A stretch of 52,686 bases of DNA from Nocardia neocaledoniensis. GTDB lineage: Bacteria; Actinomycetota; Actinomycetes; Mycobacteriales; Mycobacteriaceae. Below are positions 27,479 through 36,174 of the stretch, piece after piece. Position 1 is the stretch's first letter. Each line of letters opens with the position of its first letter. Location of the stretch: contig NZ_QGTL01000021.1 in NCBI RefSeq assembly GCF_003182135.1, positions 1-52,686 on the forward strand, in the 5' to 3' direction. Under the pieces are notes generated by a model. That model made no database searches and was not told the DNA's origin. It saw only the letters and a list, made by a program, of their open reading frames with translations. A program made the translations under genes and the position numbers.

Positions 27479-28633
27479 TCAGCCCTGCACGATCGCCCCG
27501 GTGCCGCGCAGCTCATCGATCCTCGCCTCGGCGAAACCCCAGTCGCGCAACGCTTCCTCGGTGTGCTGGCCGGGTCGCGCGGCAGGGCCCTTGATGCTCG
27601 CCGGAGTCCGGTCGAAGCGGGGCGCCGGCGCGGATTGCATGATGCCGTCGTTGGCCACGAACAGCTCACGGGCGACGTTGTGTTCGTGCGAGCGGGCCTC
27701 GTCGAGCGTGAGCACCGGCGCGAAGCACGTGTCGAGGGGTGCCATCAGCCTCACCCATTCCTCGCGGGTCCTGGTCAGGAACACCTCGGCGAAGCGCGCG
27801 CGCATCGCCGGCCAGCTCGCCTGGTCGTCCTGCGCGGGAAGATCATCCGGGGACAGCCCGAGTGCTTCGACCATGACCCGATAGAAGCGGGGCTCGTTGG
27901 CGGCGACGGCGACATAGTGACCGTCGGAAGTCTGGTAGGTGCCATAGAAGGGAGCACCGCCGTCGTGCCGGTTGGATTCACGCTCCTGCCCCCACTGCCC
28001 GAGCTGGCGCAGGCCGTGGACCATCGCGCCGAGCAGGGTGGCCCCGTCGAGCATGGCCGCGTCGACAACCTGACCCCGCCCGGAACGCTGCGCTTCGAGA
28101 TATCCGCACACCACGCCGAAGGCGAGCATCAAGCCGCCGCCGCCGAAGTCGCCGACGAGGTTCAGGGGAGGCATGGGCCTGCCGCCGGCGGGACCGATGG
28201 TGTGCAGCAGACCGGTCAGCGCCAGATAGTTGATGTCGTGGCCGGGCACCTGGGCCAGCGGACCGTCCTGTCCCCAGCCGGTGATCCGCCCGTAGACGAG
28301 CCGAGGATTGCGGGCCAACGTCTGGGCGGGCCCGATGCCGAGTCGTTCGGCGACGCCCGGACGAAATCCCTCGATGAGGATGTCGGCCTGCTCGGCCAGC
28401 GCGAGCACGACCTCGGCTCCGCCGGGCGCCTTGAGATCGACACCGACCGAGCGCCTGCCACGCTTGGTCACGGTTTCCAACGACACCGCATCGGGTCGGT
28501 AGGTTCGCACGTCGTCGGCTCGGTCGAGCCGGATCACCTCGGCGCCCATATCGCTGAGCATCATGGCGCACCATGGACCGGGGCCGATCGAGGCCACCTC
28601 AACCACCTTGACTCCTGCGAGCGGACCGCTCAT
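27479..28633 (-). CDS. Alpha-methylacyl-CoA racemase-type CaiB/BaiF protein
   Basis: The 384-residue protein is of the racemase branch of class III CoA-transferases. It starts MSGPLAGVKVVEVASIGPGP and has DMGAEVIRLDRAD. The racemase acid-base residues are visible: His in VPGHDINYLALTG, Asp in LVGDFGGGGLMLAFGV, and Glu in AANEPRFY. Such enzymes interconvert (R)- and (S)-2-methylacyl-CoA so that stereospecific acyl-CoA dehydrogenases can act. The ATG at 28633 matches the family start; the frame stays open further to 29194 without homology. It heads the operon with MaoC and a ligase and diverges from an acyl-CoA synthetase. Its presence suggests methyl-branched intermediates. Confidence 0.92.
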   Translation of the reverse strand: MSGPLAGVKVVEVASIGPGPWCAMMLSDMGAEVIRLDRADDVRTYRPDAVSLETVTKRGRRSVGVDLKAPGGAEVVLALAEQADILIEGFRPGVAERLGIGPAQTLARNPRLVYGRITGWGQDGPLAQVPGHDINYLALTGLLHTIGPAGGRPMPPLNLVGDFGGGGLMLAFGVVCGYLEAQRSGRGQVVDAAMLDGATLLGAMVHGLRQLGQWGQERESNRHDGGAPFYGTYQTSDGHYVAVAANEPRFYRVMVEALGLSPDDLPAQDDQASWPAMRARFAEVFLTRTREEWVRLMAPLDTCFAPVLTLDEARSHEHNVARELFVANDGIMQSAPAPRFDRTPASIKGPAARPGQHTEEALRDWGFAEARIDELRGTGAIVQG

Positions 28634-28668
28634 CCGATGCCTCCATCTGCCTGGGTTCTCACACGAAC

Positions 28669-28691
28669 ATAATACATAATGTTTAAAGTCG
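28669..28691. promoter_or_regulatory. AT-rich operator-like site in racemase/synthetase gap
   Basis: CATAATACATAATGTTTAAA in the 103-base divergent gap matches the reverse strand of 34592-34608 at CATAATGTTT(A/T)AAGT. It is probably an operator of the same GntR-like family as the other AT-rich sites, but with a different core from the palindrome at 20584. Confidence 0.5.
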
Positions 28692-28736
28692 TAACTGGAA
28701 TGCGATACTGAGCATTCAGGAGAAGGAGACGATTGC

Positions 28737-30788
28737 ATGCTGCTCGAGTACGACACGCTGGAAAGCTGCCTCGCTGCGGCCGGCGTGCCACTGGTCAGGG
28801 AACGCCTGGTCGGCGACACCGCATCGGCGGTGGCTGCCGCCGAGGAGTTCGGCGTCCCGGTGGTGCTGAAGCTGATCAGCCCGGCACTGATACACAAGGC
28901 CGATGTCGGCGCGGTCGTCCTCGACCTCATCGGCGCCGAGGCTGTCGGCGCCGCTGCCGACCGTCTGACGGAGCTGGCCGCCGAGCTCGCCCTGGGGACG
29001 GCGGGCTGGCAGATCCTGGTGCAGGAGATGGTGCGCGGCGGCACCGAGGTGTTCGTCGGCATCAAACGCGACGAAACCTTCGGGCCCGTCGTCATCGTGG
29101 GCGCCGGCGGCAGCCTGGTCGAACTGCTGCCCGACCGCGCGCTCGCCCGCTGTCCGGTCGACACCGAGCAGGCCGCCACCCTGCTGCGCTCCACCGCGAT
29201 CGGCGCCGTGCTCGGCGGCTACCGGGGACAGCGCGATGTCGTCGACGAGGTCGCCGAGGTCGTCGCGGCGGCCTCTCGCCTGCCCGAGGTGCGCCCCGAC
29301 CTGCTCGAGGCCGATCTCAACCCGGTCGTAGTCACCCCGTCCGGCCCGATCGTCGTTGACGCGCGCCTGGCTGTCGCCGAGGAACCCGCCCCGGCCGCCA
29401 CCGCTCCCCAGGCTGTCGACCTCGACCTGCGCGCGCTGCTCGAGCCGTCATCGGTCCTCGTCGTCGGCGCCAGCGCCAGTGGCGCGGTCATGCCGGGCAA
29501 CCTCGTCCTGCGCTACCTGCGCGGGCACGGCTACGCCGGACGCGTCGTCGTCGCGCACCCGAAAGCGACCGAGATCGACGGCTACCCCGCCATCGCGAAG
29601 ATCTCCGACCTCGATCACGGGTCTATCGACGTGGTGTGCGTGGCCGTGCCCGCCGCCTCCTGCGCCGAGGTCCTCGATGACTGCGGGAGGGTCGGCGTCC
29701 GGGCGGCCGTGGTGCTGAGTTCCGGCTTCTCCGAGGTCGGCGCCGACGAACTCGAAGCACAACTTGCCGCCGTCGCCACCCGGCATGGCATCGCGCTGTG
29801 CGGACCCAACACGGTCGGGCTGATGAGCCCCGGCACCCGAGCCCACGTGTGCTTCAGCCAGGCCCAGTCCATGGCGAGCATTCCGGCCACCGGCCGGGTG
29901 GCGCTGGTCGCCCAGAGTGGTGCGCTCGGCGGCAGCCTGGCCTCGCAGGCATGGGAACGCGGCATCGGCATCAGCCGCTTCATCAGCGTCGGCAATCAGG
30001 CCATGCTCGGCACCAGCGACTACCTGCGTTACCTCGCGGGCGACCGGAGGACCGACACGATCGCGGTGGTGCTCGAAGGCGTCGGCGACGGCGCCGCGTT
30101 GCTCGACGCGGTCACGGCGGTCACCGCGGCGGGCAAGAAGGTGTTCGTGCTCAAGGTCGGTCGCACGGAGGCGGGGGCGCGGGCGGTCCAGTCGCATACC
30201 GGCAGCGTCGCCGGGGACTACACCGTGTACCGGGCGCTGCTCACCGGTGCCGGCGCCGTCCCGGTCGACACCATCACCGAACTGCTCGACGCGTTGGCCC
30301 TGCGCGACGCTGGGCATCGGCTGTCGCCGGCCGCCCGGATCGGCATCGTGTCCACCTCCGGCGGCGCGTGCTCGATGATCGCCGACCTGTGCGACCAGTA
30401 CGGCTTCACGGTCCCGACCTTCTCGGCGGACCTGCGCACCGAACTCGGCGAGATCCTGCCGTCGTTCGCCGCGATCGCCAATCCGGTCGACGTCACCGGC
30501 CGGGTCGCCACCGAACCGGCGATCTACGGCCGGGCGCTGGCCGCGATCCTCGCCTCCGACGAGGTCGACGCCGTTGCCGTGCTGGTGACTACCGTCGCCG
30601 ACCCGATGGCCGAGGAGATTGCCCGCGAGGTCGCCCGCCAGGTGGCCGCGACGCGGAAGCCGGTGATCGTGTCGTGGACCATCGCCGGGGAGCTGGCCCC
30701 GCGCGGGCTTGGCCTGCTGCGCGCGGCGGGCATTCCGATCTTCGACGATCCGGCCCGCGCCATCCACGCCGCCGCGCTGGTGAAATAG
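28737..30788 (+). CDS. NDP-forming acyl-CoA synthetase, fused subunits
   Basis: The 683-residue protein contains an ATP-grasp domain first (residues 1-215: VPVVLKLISPALIHKADVGA, ILVQEMVRGGTEVFVGIKRD, LLEADLNPVVV), then a CoA-binding Rossmann domain (from about 240: SVLVVGASASGAVMPGN) and a succinyl-CoA-ligase-like domain with the phospho-His loop VQSHTGSVAGDYTVY. The catalytic His is present. Many bacterial homologues have the ATP-grasp part at the other end, so the order is worth noting, though permuted forms are known. It should convert an acid, ATP and CoA to acyl-CoA, ADP and phosphate, or the reverse. AGGAGAAGGAGA precedes the ATG. A thioesterase gene follows after 21 bases. Confidence 0.93.
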   Translation: MLLEYDTLESCLAAAGVPLVRERLVGDTASAVAAAEEFGVPVVLKLISPALIHKADVGAVVLDLIGAEAVGAAADRLTELAAELALGTAGWQILVQEMVRGGTEVFVGIKRDETFGPVVIVGAGGSLVELLPDRALARCPVDTEQAATLLRSTAIGAVLGGYRGQRDVVDEVAEVVAAASRLPEVRPDLLEADLNPVVVTPSGPIVVDARLAVAEEPAPAATAPQAVDLDLRALLEPSSVLVVGASASGAVMPGNLVLRYLRGHGYAGRVVVAHPKATEIDGYPAIAKISDLDHGSIDVVCVAVPAASCAEVLDDCGRVGVRAAVVLSSGFSEVGADELEAQLAAVATRHGIALCGPNTVGLMSPGTRAHVCFSQAQSMASIPATGRVALVAQSGALGGSLASQAWERGIGISRFISVGNQAMLGTSDYLRYLAGDRRTDTIAVVLEGVGDGAALLDAVTAVTAAGKKVFVLKVGRTEAGARAVQSHTGSVAGDYTVYRALLTGAGAVPVDTITELLDALALRDAGHRLSPAARIGIVSTSGGACSMIADLCDQYGFTVPTFSADLRTELGEILPSFAAIANPVDVTGRVATEPAIYGRALAAILASDEVDAVAVLVTTVADPMAEEIAREVARQVAATRKPVIVSWTIAGELAPRGLGLLRAAGIPIFDDPARAIHAAALVK

Positions 30789-30809
30789 CCCTTCTCCGAA
30801 AGGAATTCG

Positions 30810-31628
30810 ATGCGGCAGACCGCATTCTTCGACACCGACCTCGTCACTGCCGGCCTGCTACATCCCACTCCCGCCGCGGGCAGCGGCTGGGCGGGCGGCC
30901 AGATGCGGGGTATGGCGATCAGCGCGGCGCTCGCCAGGGAGGTCGAGCGTCGCGTTGCCGAACAGGGCCCGACCAGCCTGCGTCCCACCCGCTGGACCCT
31001 CGACCTCTTCCGCGCGGTGGCCATGCGCCCGTGCACCGTCGAGACCGAGATCGTGCGCGCGGGCAGGCGGCTGTGTCTGGTCGACGCCCGCCTGTGCCAG
31101 GACGGCACGCCGGTAGCGGCGGCCCGCGCGCTCTACCTGGCCGCGGGCGACGCCCGGCCGGGCCGCTGCTGGTCGGTCGACAGCGCACCGATCCCACCGC
31201 CGCCCACCTGGCATCGCGACCCGGACACGAGCCGTATCTACTACAGCGGCGACGCCGGCTGGGACGCCGACCCCGCCCGGCACCATAACACCAGCCGGAA
31301 TCGGGTCTGGCACGCGGCCATCACCGTGGTCGACGGCGAGAAAGCCACCCCGTTCCAGTTTGCCTGTGCGGTGGCCGACGTGACGAACGTGGTCACCAAC
31401 CTCGGCAGCCAGGGACTCGAGTACATCAACACCGACGTCACCGTCGCGTTCAGCCGACTGCCGATCGGCGACGAGATGGGGGTCTCGGCATCGGACCGTC
31501 ACGAACGCGACGGCATCGCGATCGGCACGGCCGAGCTCTACGACCGCACCGGCGTTTTCGGCACCGCGACCGTCACCGCGCTCACCGCGACGCAGCCCGC
31601 CGACCTCACCGCCGCGCACAGCCGTTGA
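30810..31628 (+). CDS. Acyl-CoA thioesterase-like protein (TesB/4HBT_3 type)
   Basis: The 272-residue protein has a double hot-dog plan: an N-terminal half with GSGWAGGQMRGMAISAALARE and RPTRWTLDLFRAVAMRPC, and a C-terminal half with FQFACAVADVTNVVTNLGS and YINTDVTVAFSRLP. This matches the thioesterase-like superfamily of actinobacteria. GAAAGGAATTCG precedes the ATG. It follows the acyl-CoA synthetase in one operon, and may recycle stalled acyl-CoAs or release a product acid. No catalytic residue can be named with confidence. Confidence 0.82.
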   Translation: MRQTAFFDTDLVTAGLLHPTPAAGSGWAGGQMRGMAISAALAREVERRVAEQGPTSLRPTRWTLDLFRAVAMRPCTVETEIVRAGRRLCLVDARLCQDGTPVAAARALYLAAGDARPGRCWSVDSAPIPPPPTWHRDPDTSRIYYSGDAGWDADPARHHNTSRNRVWHAAITVVDGEKATPFQFACAVADVTNVVTNLGSQGLEYINTDVTVAFSRLPIGDEMGVSASDRHERDGIAIGTAELYDRTGVFGTATVTALTATQPADLTAAHSR

Positions 31629-31629
31629 G

Positions 31630-31647
31630 TGTCCGAAAACCTGAACA
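31630..31647 (+). promoter_or_regulatory. GTGTCCG dyad before beta-propeller gene 1
   Basis: GAGTGTCCGAAAACCTGAAC in gene direction, 65 bases before the start. It differs from the site before beta-propeller gene 3 mainly in the central A/T-rich positions. The first arm GTGTCCG is gene-distal, as at the other sites. Confidence 0.6.
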
Positions 31648-31712
31648 CTCCGGATCACCGGCGAACCCTAAGTTCCTGTCGACAGCATCAATCGAGCAGA
31701 AACGGACACCCG

Positions 31713-32813
31713 ATGACGGAGCAGCAGAGCCCCCTCGATCGCCTGTATGTGGTCGCCCAGAGCGGAGGCATCGCGGCGTTCGACCTGTTCGCCGACGGTT
31801 CGCTCACGCCGCTCGCGGATTCGCCGTTCCCCACGGGGGCGGGGACCTTCTGCGTCGTCGCGAGCCCGGACCGCAGCCGGATCTACGTCGCGGCAGGGAT
31901 GGGACTCGGCATGCCGATCAGCCTCCGACAGACGTTCTCACCCGAGCTGATCACCTTCGACGTCCGCGCGGATGGCGGCCTCGAGCGGGCGGCCACGCTG
32001 CGCCTCCCCCGCCGGCTCACCCCGGTCTCGATGGTGGTGTCCGATGACGGACGCAACCTCTACCTGGGCGTGGGTCGTGGTCCGGCCGGGTTCTTCTTCG
32101 GTGCGATGGCGCATTTCCGATTGGACGAGAACGGGATTCCGGCCATGGCTGGCGTCCCGGTCAGCCTCGGCAAGATCCTCGACGGCGCGGCCCAGCCGAT
32201 CTTCTCCCCCGACCGGAAGAGCCTGTACGTGGCCAGCGTCATGGCGAAGGCCGTGGTGCGGCTCGCGATCCACGCCGACGGCAGTCTGTCGACGCCGGTC
32301 GACCGTACCCTGTCGACCGGGCTCTTCCCGATCACGCCGGTGTTCTCCCTCGACGGGCAGTTCTTCTACGTCGCCAACGAGCAGTCCGCCACGATCACCG
32401 GTTTCCGGGTCGGCAGCGACGGCGGCCTCACCGAGCTGCCCGGCTCGCCGTATCCGACCGGCAAGATTCCGCACAACCCGGTGTTCAGCAAGGACGGTCG
32501 CTTCGTGTACTTCGCGAACACCTTCTCCGACAACATCACCGGCTACGAGGTCCAGCCCGACGGCGCGCTCGTCCCGGCGCCGGGTTCGCCGTACGCCACA
32601 CCGGTCGGCCCGGCGACGGTCACCCGCTCCACCGACGGCACCTGGCTGTACCTGGTGTCCTCGCCGCTCTTCAAGAACGGATCGCACGTGGTGGTGACCA
32701 GCTACCGAATCGAGCAGGACGGGTCACTGACCCCCTCCGGCCACGACCCAGCGCTGACCGGTCTGCGATTCGCCGACGGCCCCAGCGCCATCGCGCTTCC
32801 CGTCAGCAGCTGA
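31713..32813 (+). CDS. Beta-propeller lactonase-like protein 1 (no signal peptide)
   Basis: The 366-residue protein consists of repeated beta-propeller blades of about 45 residues. They are recognisable as SPDRKSLYVASVMAKAVVRL, SLDGQFFYVANEQSATITGF and SKDGRFVYFANTFSDNITGY, each followed by DG-L-P-PGSPY-type turns. This is the YVTN/6-phosphogluconolactonase-like fold (lactonase family), which includes lactone hydrolases, muconate-lactonising enzymes and non-enzymatic proteins. No signal peptide follows the start MTEQQSPLDRLYVV, so it should be cytoplasmic, unlike the three paralogues at 39334, 48346 and 49791. The ATG at 31713 is chosen because the longer frame from 31629 spans the dyad. Function is not assigned. 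Confidence 0.9.
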   Translation: MTEQQSPLDRLYVVAQSGGIAAFDLFADGSLTPLADSPFPTGAGTFCVVASPDRSRIYVAAGMGLGMPISLRQTFSPELITFDVRADGGLERAATLRLPRRLTPVSMVVSDDGRNLYLGVGRGPAGFFFGAMAHFRLDENGIPAMAGVPVSLGKILDGAAQPIFSPDRKSLYVASVMAKAVVRLAIHADGSLSTPVDRTLSTGLFPITPVFSLDGQFFYVANEQSATITGFRVGSDGGLTELPGSPYPTGKIPHNPVFSKDGRFVYFANTFSDNITGYEVQPDGALVPAPGSPYATPVGPATVTRSTDGTWLYLVSSPLFKNGSHVVVTSYRIEQDGSLTPSGHDPALTGLRFADGPSAIALPVSS

Positions 32814-32825
32814 GAACCACGGACG

Positions 32826-32863
32826 ACGCCGCGCCGGAGCATTCGAATGCACCGGCGCGGCGT
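32826..32863. terminator. Bidirectional terminator hairpin
   Basis: ACGCCGCGCCGG (32826-32837) pairs with CCGGCGCGGCGT (32852-32863); the loop itself holds CATTCGAATG, another palindrome. It fills the 52-base gap between convergent genes. Confidence 0.8.
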
Positions 32864-32865
32864 GC

Positions 32866-34437
32866 TCACAGCGGCCACTGGACGTGTTTGACCTCGAAGA
32901 ACTCACGGTAGCCGTCCTCGCCGCACTCCCGGCCGACACCGGAGTACCCGGGACCGCCCCATGGAGCGTCGAAACGGCGGCCGCCACCGCCATTGATGGT
33001 CACGGTGCCCGAGCGAATACGCCGAGACACGGCAATCGCTTCGGGTACCGCGCCCCAGATGTTGGCGTTGAGCGCGTATTTGGAGGTGTTGGCGATTCGT
33101 ACCGCGTCGTCGATGTCGCGATAGGGGATCACCACGCCGACCGGGGCGAACAGTTCCTCCTGCGCGATCTCGAAGTCGTTGTCCGCGTTGGTGATCAGCG
33201 TCGGCTCGAGGAAGTAGCCACGGTCGAGTCCGGCCGGGCGGCCGCCACCGGTAGCCAGTTTCGCCCCGGCGTCCACGGCACGGGCGAGATAGGCCTCCAC
33301 GCTGGCGCGGTGCGCGTCGGTGATGAGCGGCCCGACCACGGTCGCCGGGTCACTGGCGTCACCGACGGTCAGGCCACGCATATAGGCAGCCGACTTCGCC
33401 ACGAATTCCTCGACGAGATCCACCGGTACCAGCGATCGGGTCGTCGCCCCGCACGCCTGACCGGCGTTGAGGCAGAAACGCAGCGCCGACGGGGCGATCG
33501 TCACGTCGACGTTCGCGCCGGGCAGCAGGATGTTCGGCGACTTGCCGCCGAGTTCGAGCACCACCTTCTTCAAGGTCGGCGCGGCCAGCACCATGATCTT
33601 GCTGCCGACTGCGGCCGACCCGGTGAAGCTCACCATGTCGACTTCCGGTGCGCCGGCGACCTGTTCGGTCACCGCGGGCGAGCCGAACACCAGATTCACC
33701 GCCCCCGGCGGGAATCCGGCTTCCTCCATCAGTTCGACGACAGCGATCGTGCACAACAATCCCTTGGGTGAAGGCACGAGCACGGTGGAGGAGCCCGATG
33801 CCAGCGCGGGGCCGAGTTTCCAGGCGCACAGCATGATCGGGTAGTTGTAGGCCGTGACCGCCGCGACGACCCCGAGTGGTTCTCGCAGCAGCATGCTGCT
33901 CGTTGTCACCGGCTGATGGTGCAGTGGCAGCGGCTGCTCGAGCCCGTCGGACGGACCGCGCACAGCGGCATCGGCAAACCAATGCAGAAAGCCCACCGGA
34001 CCCATGACCTGCTGGTCGGCGGTGCTGATCGCGGTTCCGACCTCGGCGGCAATCAGTGCGGTCAGCCGGTCACGATCGCGTTCGATCAGGTCGGCGAGCC
34101 GGTGCAGTAGCGCCCCGCGTTCGGCGCGCGTGAGGCGGCTCCACGCACCACCGTCGAACGCGCGGCGGGCAGCGGACAGGGCCGCGGCGACCTGGCCGGT
34201 ATCGGCGGCAGCAGTGACCGCGAGGACCTCGCCGGTCGAGGGATTGACAGACGTGATGCTCTCGGCGCGACCACCGTGCCAGACACCGTCGATATAGCAG
34301 GCCGATTCTCGGGCAAGCACGCCCAGGCTCGTCCCTGCCGTCGCGCGTTCCCGGGCCGCGCCTGCCCTCAGTTGGGGTTCGGGCACGTCGTTCTCGAACC
34401 GGATGTCTTCTCTGCCATAGCAACGGACAGCCTTCAC
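32866..34437 (-). CDS. Aldehyde dehydrogenase 3 with alcohol-dehydrogenase N-terminal remnant
   Basis: The 523-residue protein is an ALDH from about residue 45 on (CYIDGVWHGGRAESITSVNP, AVTAYNYPIMLCAWKLG, MVSFTGSAAVGSKI, VLELGGKSPN, LNAGQACGATTRSLV). Its first 26 residues, MKAVRCYGREDIRFENDVPE then PQLRAG, are instead the start of a zinc-dependent alcohol dehydrogenase of the butanediol dehydrogenase type. AAGGAG precedes the GTG at 34437 at correct distance, so translation begins with the ADH segment. The simplest history is an in-frame deletion joining the 5' end of an ADH gene to the following ALDH gene. All ALDH active-site blocks remain. It is divergent from ALDH 4 with an AT-rich operator-like site between. 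Confidence 0.9.
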   Translation of the reverse strand: MKAVRCYGREDIRFENDVPEPQLRAGAARERATAGTSLGVLARESACYIDGVWHGGRAESITSVNPSTGEVLAVTAAADTGQVAAALSAARRAFDGGAWSRLTRAERGALLHRLADLIERDRDRLTALIAAEVGTAISTADQQVMGPVGFLHWFADAAVRGPSDGLEQPLPLHHQPVTTSSMLLREPLGVVAAVTAYNYPIMLCAWKLGPALASGSSTVLVPSPKGLLCTIAVVELMEEAGFPPGAVNLVFGSPAVTEQVAGAPEVDMVSFTGSAAVGSKIMVLAAPTLKKVVLELGGKSPNILLPGANVDVTIAPSALRFCLNAGQACGATTRSLVPVDLVEEFVAKSAAYMRGLTVGDASDPATVVGPLITDAHRASVEAYLARAVDAGAKLATGGGRPAGLDRGYFLEPTLITNADNDFEIAQEELFAPVGVVIPYRDIDDAVRIANTSKYALNANIWGAVPEAIAVSRRIRSGTVTINGGGGRRFDAPWGGPGYSGVGRECGEDGYREFFEVKHVQWPL

Positions 34438-34590
34438 AGCTCATGCTCCTTGGTGGGTGCTACGCATCCCTGACCGGCTGACCTGGAAGGTTCCGTGGGA
34501 TGTGACCCGTAGAAATGGAATTCGCCTCGGTGATACGCCGGATGGATGCCTGCGGTTCGCGTCACAGTCACGACACCCTGTACTGTGGAT

Positions 34591-34618
34591 CACACTTAAA
34601 ACATTATGCATACTTTGC
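34591..34618. promoter_or_regulatory. AT-rich operator-like site between ALDH 3 and ALDH 4
   Basis: CACTTAAAACATTATGCATA followed by CTTTGCAT. The reverse strand shares CATAATGTTT(T/A)AAGT with 28675-28690, and ATTATGCATACTT resembles the site at 9202. It is in the 254-base divergent gap between two ALDH genes. Confidence 0.5.
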
Positions 34619-34691
34619 ATGTGCTGGTCCACGAGCGAAGACTATCTACCTGCCCGTCCGTCACGCTGCGGCTGGGCACCAGGAGGCAGCC

Positions 34692-36122
34692 ATGACCACC
34701 CGTTACGACTCCCACTTCCTCGACGGCCGACTGTGCCCAGCGCATGCCAGCGAAAGCCTGGATGTGATCGACCCGGCCACCGAAGAGACCTTCGGCTCCG
34801 TCGTCGACGGCGACGCGGCCGATGTCGATGCCGCGGTCCGATCGGCGACGTCCGCGGGCGCGGCCTGGGCGGCCACCGATCCCGCCGAACGCGCGGAACT
34901 GCTGCGAGCTCTCGCCGACGGGTTCGACAAGCGCGCCGAGGAAATCTCCCAGCTGGTCACCCGGCAGAACGGCAGCCCGATTTCCATCGCGCGCGCGATG
35001 CAGTCCCAGGTCCCGCTGAATTACCGGTACTTCGCCGGCCTGGCCGAGACCACCCCGCGCGAATCCATGATCACCACAGCCACCGGTGACGCGATCGTGC
35101 GGCGCGAACCGGTCGGCGTCGTCGCCGCGATCACGCCGTGGAACGGCCCGCAGCCACTCATCGCCTGGAAGATCGGGCCCGCGCTGGCCGCCGGTTGCAC
35201 GGCGGTGGTCAAACCGTCTCCGGAGACCTCCCTCGACGCCTTCCTGCTGGCCGAGATCGCCACGGAGGTAGGCATTCCCGCGGGCGTACTCAACATCGTC
35301 ACCGGCGGACGCGGCACCGGGGCCGCACTGGTCGAACACCCCCTGGTCCGTAAGGTCGCCTTCACCGGGTCCACGGCGGCGGGCAAGGCAATCGCGACGG
35401 CGTGCGCGCTGAGTCTCAAACGCGTCACCCTCGAGCTCGGCGGGAAGTCCGCGGCGATCCTGCTCGACGACGCGGATCTGACGGCGTTCGCGCCGTTCGT
35501 CGCGTCGGCGTGCACGCCGAACACCGGACAGACCTGTCGCGCGCTCACCCGGGTCCTGGCGCCGCGGGCGCGCTACGAGGAAACCATCGAGGCCATCGTG
35601 GCCGCCGTCCGCGCGCTGCCGCTGGGTGATCCCACCGATCCCACCACGTTCTACGGTCCGTTGGTGACCGCGCAGCAGCGCGACCGGGTGGAGTCCTACC
35701 TGGCGCTCGGCAAACAGGAAGGGGCACGAGTCGTCCTCGGTGGTGGCCGCCCGGCCGGGTTCGAGCGCGGCTACTACGTCGAGCCCACCGTCTTCGCCGA
35801 TGTCACCAACGACATGCGCATCGCCCGTGAGGAGATCTTCGGTCCGGTGATCTCAGTACTGCCCTACGACACCGTCGACGACGCCGTGTCCGTCGCCAAT
35901 GACTCCGACTACGGTCTGGGCGGCGGAGTCTTCTCGCCGGACCGGGAGCGTGCCACCGACATCGCCCGCCGCATCGAGACCGGTACCGTCGGCGTGAACA
36001 CCGCGTCGTTCCCGATGGAGGCACCATTCGGCGGGATCAAGAACAGCGGAATCGGCCGCGAACTGGGCTCGGGCAGCCTGGACGCCTACACCGAACTCAA
36101 GACGATCTTCCGGGCGGGCTGA
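34692..36122 (+). CDS. Aldehyde dehydrogenase 4
   Basis: The 476-residue ALDH has ITPWNGPQPLIAWKIGP, KVAFTGSTAAGKAI, TLELGGKSAAILLDD and NTGQTCRALTRVLAP. All catalytic residues are present. AGGAGGCAGCC before the ATG at 34692 sets the start; the frame is open to 34515 but that segment includes the AT-rich site and is not ALDH-like. It is divergent from ALDH 3 and convergent with the MFS transporter, separated by a hairpin. The substrate is not known. Confidence 0.95.
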   Translation: MTTRYDSHFLDGRLCPAHASESLDVIDPATEETFGSVVDGDAADVDAAVRSATSAGAAWAATDPAERAELLRALADGFDKRAEEISQLVTRQNGSPISIARAMQSQVPLNYRYFAGLAETTPRESMITTATGDAIVRREPVGVVAAITPWNGPQPLIAWKIGPALAAGCTAVVKPSPETSLDAFLLAEIATEVGIPAGVLNIVTGGRGTGAALVEHPLVRKVAFTGSTAAGKAIATACALSLKRVTLELGGKSAAILLDDADLTAFAPFVASACTPNTGQTCRALTRVLAPRARYEETIEAIVAAVRALPLGDPTDPTTFYGPLVTAQQRDRVESYLALGKQEGARVVLGGGRPAGFERGYYVEPTVFADVTNDMRIAREEIFGPVISVLPYDTVDDAVSVANDSDYGLGGGVFSPDRERATDIARRIETGTVGVNTASFPMEAPFGGIKNSGIGRELGSGSLDAYTELKTIFRAG

Positions 36123-36128
36123 GAACAC

Positions 36129-36168
36129 ACGGCAACGGGGAGCCGCCCGCGCGGCCCCCCGTTGCCGT
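36129..36168. terminator. Bidirectional terminator hairpin
   Basis: ACGGCAACGGGG (36129-36140) and CCCCGTTGCCGT (36157-36168) form a perfect 12-base stem in the 52-base gap between convergent ALDH 4 and MFS genes. Confidence 0.8.
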
Positions 36169-36174
36169 CCCGGG

